NCBI GenBank assembly: GCA_049794535.1
Contig: JBARCX010000205.1
Location: 1 to 14,884 of the forward strand
Reading direction: 5' to 3'
Source: JBARCX01 sp049794535
GTDB lineage: Bacteria; Pseudomonadota; Gammaproteobacteria; Xanthomonadales; Rhodanobacteraceae
Length of the DNA: 14,884 bases
Numbering within the stretch: position 1 is the stretch's first letter; each line of letters opens with the position of its first letter. This document shows positions 14,004 to 14,884 of this stretch, piece by piece. The translations under genes and the position numbers were made by a program. The notes below the pieces were generated by a model. It saw only the letters and a program-made list of their open reading frames with translations, searched no databases and was not told where the DNA came from.

Positions 14004-14884
14004 ATGAAAGTCACCATTTTCGGAACCGGTTATGTCGGCCTCGTCACCGGTGCCTGCCTGGCCGAGATGGGTAATCACGTCGTCTGCGTCGATATCGATG
14101 CGAACAAGGTCGAGCGACTCAATCACGGTGAAATTCCTATCTATGAGCCTGGCCTAGAACCGATTGTTCGGCGCAATCACGCCAGCGGTCAGCTTGATTT
14201 CACGACCGAGGCCGAACCGGCGATCGCGCATGGCCAGGTGCTTTTCATCGCTGTAGGCACGCCGCCCGACGAGGATGGCAGCGCTGATCTGAAGTACGTA
14301 CTCGGCGTGGCGAAGACTATCGGCCAGCATTTGGATCGCTATGCCGTGGTTGTCAACAAGTCCACCGTGCCCGTCGGTACCGCTGATCGCGTGCGTGCGG
14401 CGATTGCTGCCGAATTGGTGGCGCGCGGTGTCGACGTTGAATTCGACGTGGTCTCCAATCCGGAGTTTCTGAAAGAAGGCGATGCGGTGGAGGACTGTCT
14501 ACGTCCTGACCGCATCGTTATTGGTAGCTCGAGCCAGCGCGCCATCGATGTGTTGCGCAAGCTCTACGCGCCTTTTAATCGTAACCATGACCGCACTGTG
14601 GTGATGGATGAGCGTTCGGCCGAGCTGACCAAGTACGCCGCCAATGCGATGCTAGCGACCAAGATCAGCTTCATGAACGAGATTGCGAACATTGCCGAAC
14701 GGGTTGGCGCGGATGTGGAGTTGGTGCGCCAGGGCATTGGTTCGGACCCGCGTATCGGTTACCACTTCATCTATCCGGGAGCAGGCTACGGCGGCTCTTG
14801 CTTCCCCAAGGACGTGCAAGCACTTGAGCGCACAGCGCGAAGTGTGGGCTACGACGCGCGCCTGTTGAGTGCGGTCGAGGCCGT
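14004..14884 (+). CDS. ugd: UDP-glucose 6-dehydrogenase, N-terminal part (partial)
   Basis: The enzyme oxidises UDP-glucose twice with NAD+ to UDP-glucuronate, the precursor for acidic exopolysaccharide, LPS and aminoarabinose sugars. The first 293 codons are present and the frame runs off the window without a stop. The N-terminal Rossmann domain opens with G7-T-G-Y-V-G12 and ends its second strand at Asp30 ('CVDID'). 'EPGLEPIV', 'AVGTPPDEDG' and 'NKSTVPVGT' follow. The sugar-binding helix has Lys220 ('ATKISFMNE'), and the catalytic Cys266 lies in 'YGGSCFPKD'. All are as expected for an active enzyme. The ATG at 14004 sits directly before the nucleotide motif; the Shine-Dalgarno is weak. Its own promoter candidate and the upstream terminator indicate a unit independent of fkpA. 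Confidence 0.96.
   Translation, partial: MKVTIFGTGYVGLVTGACLAEMGNHVVCVDIDANKVERLNHGEIPIYEPGLEPIVRRNHASGQLDFTTEAEPAIAHGQVLFIAVGTPPDEDGSADLKYVLGVAKTIGQHLDRYAVVVNKSTVPVGTADRVRAAIAAELVARGVDVEFDVVSNPEFLKEGDAVEDCLRPDRIVIGSSSQRAIDVLRKLYAPFNRNHDRTVVMDERSAELTKYAANAMLATKISFMNEIANIAERVGADVELVRQGIGSDPRIGYHFIYPGAGYGGSCFPKDVQALERTARSVGYDARLLSAVEA

Noticed and set aside
13020..14126. 368-codon minus-strand frame across fkpA and the start of ugd
   Set aside because: It overlaps two certain genes and a strong terminator, and shows no recognisable motif.

Overview
The window reads as ordinary chromosomal core sequence of a gammaproteobacterium. The gene content, protein style and moderately high G+C suggest the Xanthomonadales/Lysobacterales, perhaps Rhodanobacteraceae (Dyella, Rhodanobacter or Frateuria type). 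That placement is inferred from protein resemblance and gene order, not from a marker-gene comparison. No phage, IS element, transposase, CRISPR array or integrase was seen.

Layout, left to right. The 3' end of a PpiD-type chaperone gene (+) converges on fabI (-) across a long perfect bidirectional terminator. The minus-strand series gloB-mltD-fabI covers methylglyoxal detoxification, peptidoglycan cleavage and fatty-acid elongation; gloB and mltD overlap by 4 bp. Divergent from gloB runs yafS-rnhA-dnaQ (+): a SAM-methyltransferase-like protein, RNase HI and the proofreading subunit of DNA polymerase III. This is the same gene neighbourhood as E. coli mltD-gloB-yafS-rnhA-dnaQ, but with rnhA turned to run with dnaQ. 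A PP2C phosphatase gene (-) converges on dnaQ.

Between the phosphatase gene and tRNA-Ser(CGA) lies about 340 bp without a gene. It is full of inverted repeats and includes a 23-bp-stem hairpin that merges with the tRNA 3' CCA end. Next come ppsA (-, TTG start) and the divergent ppsR (+): PEP synthase and the kinase/phosphorylase that switches it off and on. A DUF1249 gene follows ppsR.

A minus-strand tRNA operon (Ala-GGC, Glu-TTC, Asp-GTC) has a clear sigma70 promoter and a rho-independent terminator. The right end carries a CPA2-type cation/proton antiporter with an unusual membrane-embedded C-terminal half, a periplasmic Mip/FkpA-type FKBP isomerase with a strong terminator, and the first 293 codons of a UDP-glucose 6-dehydrogenase gene that runs off the window.

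No new multi-gene system is apparent. The points most worth a second look are the tRNA-Ser 3' end/terminator structure with the repeat-rich spacer beside it, the antiporter's extra C-terminal membrane module, and several start codons that a naive longest-ORF call gets wrong (ppsA, rnhA, fkpA, the antiporter).
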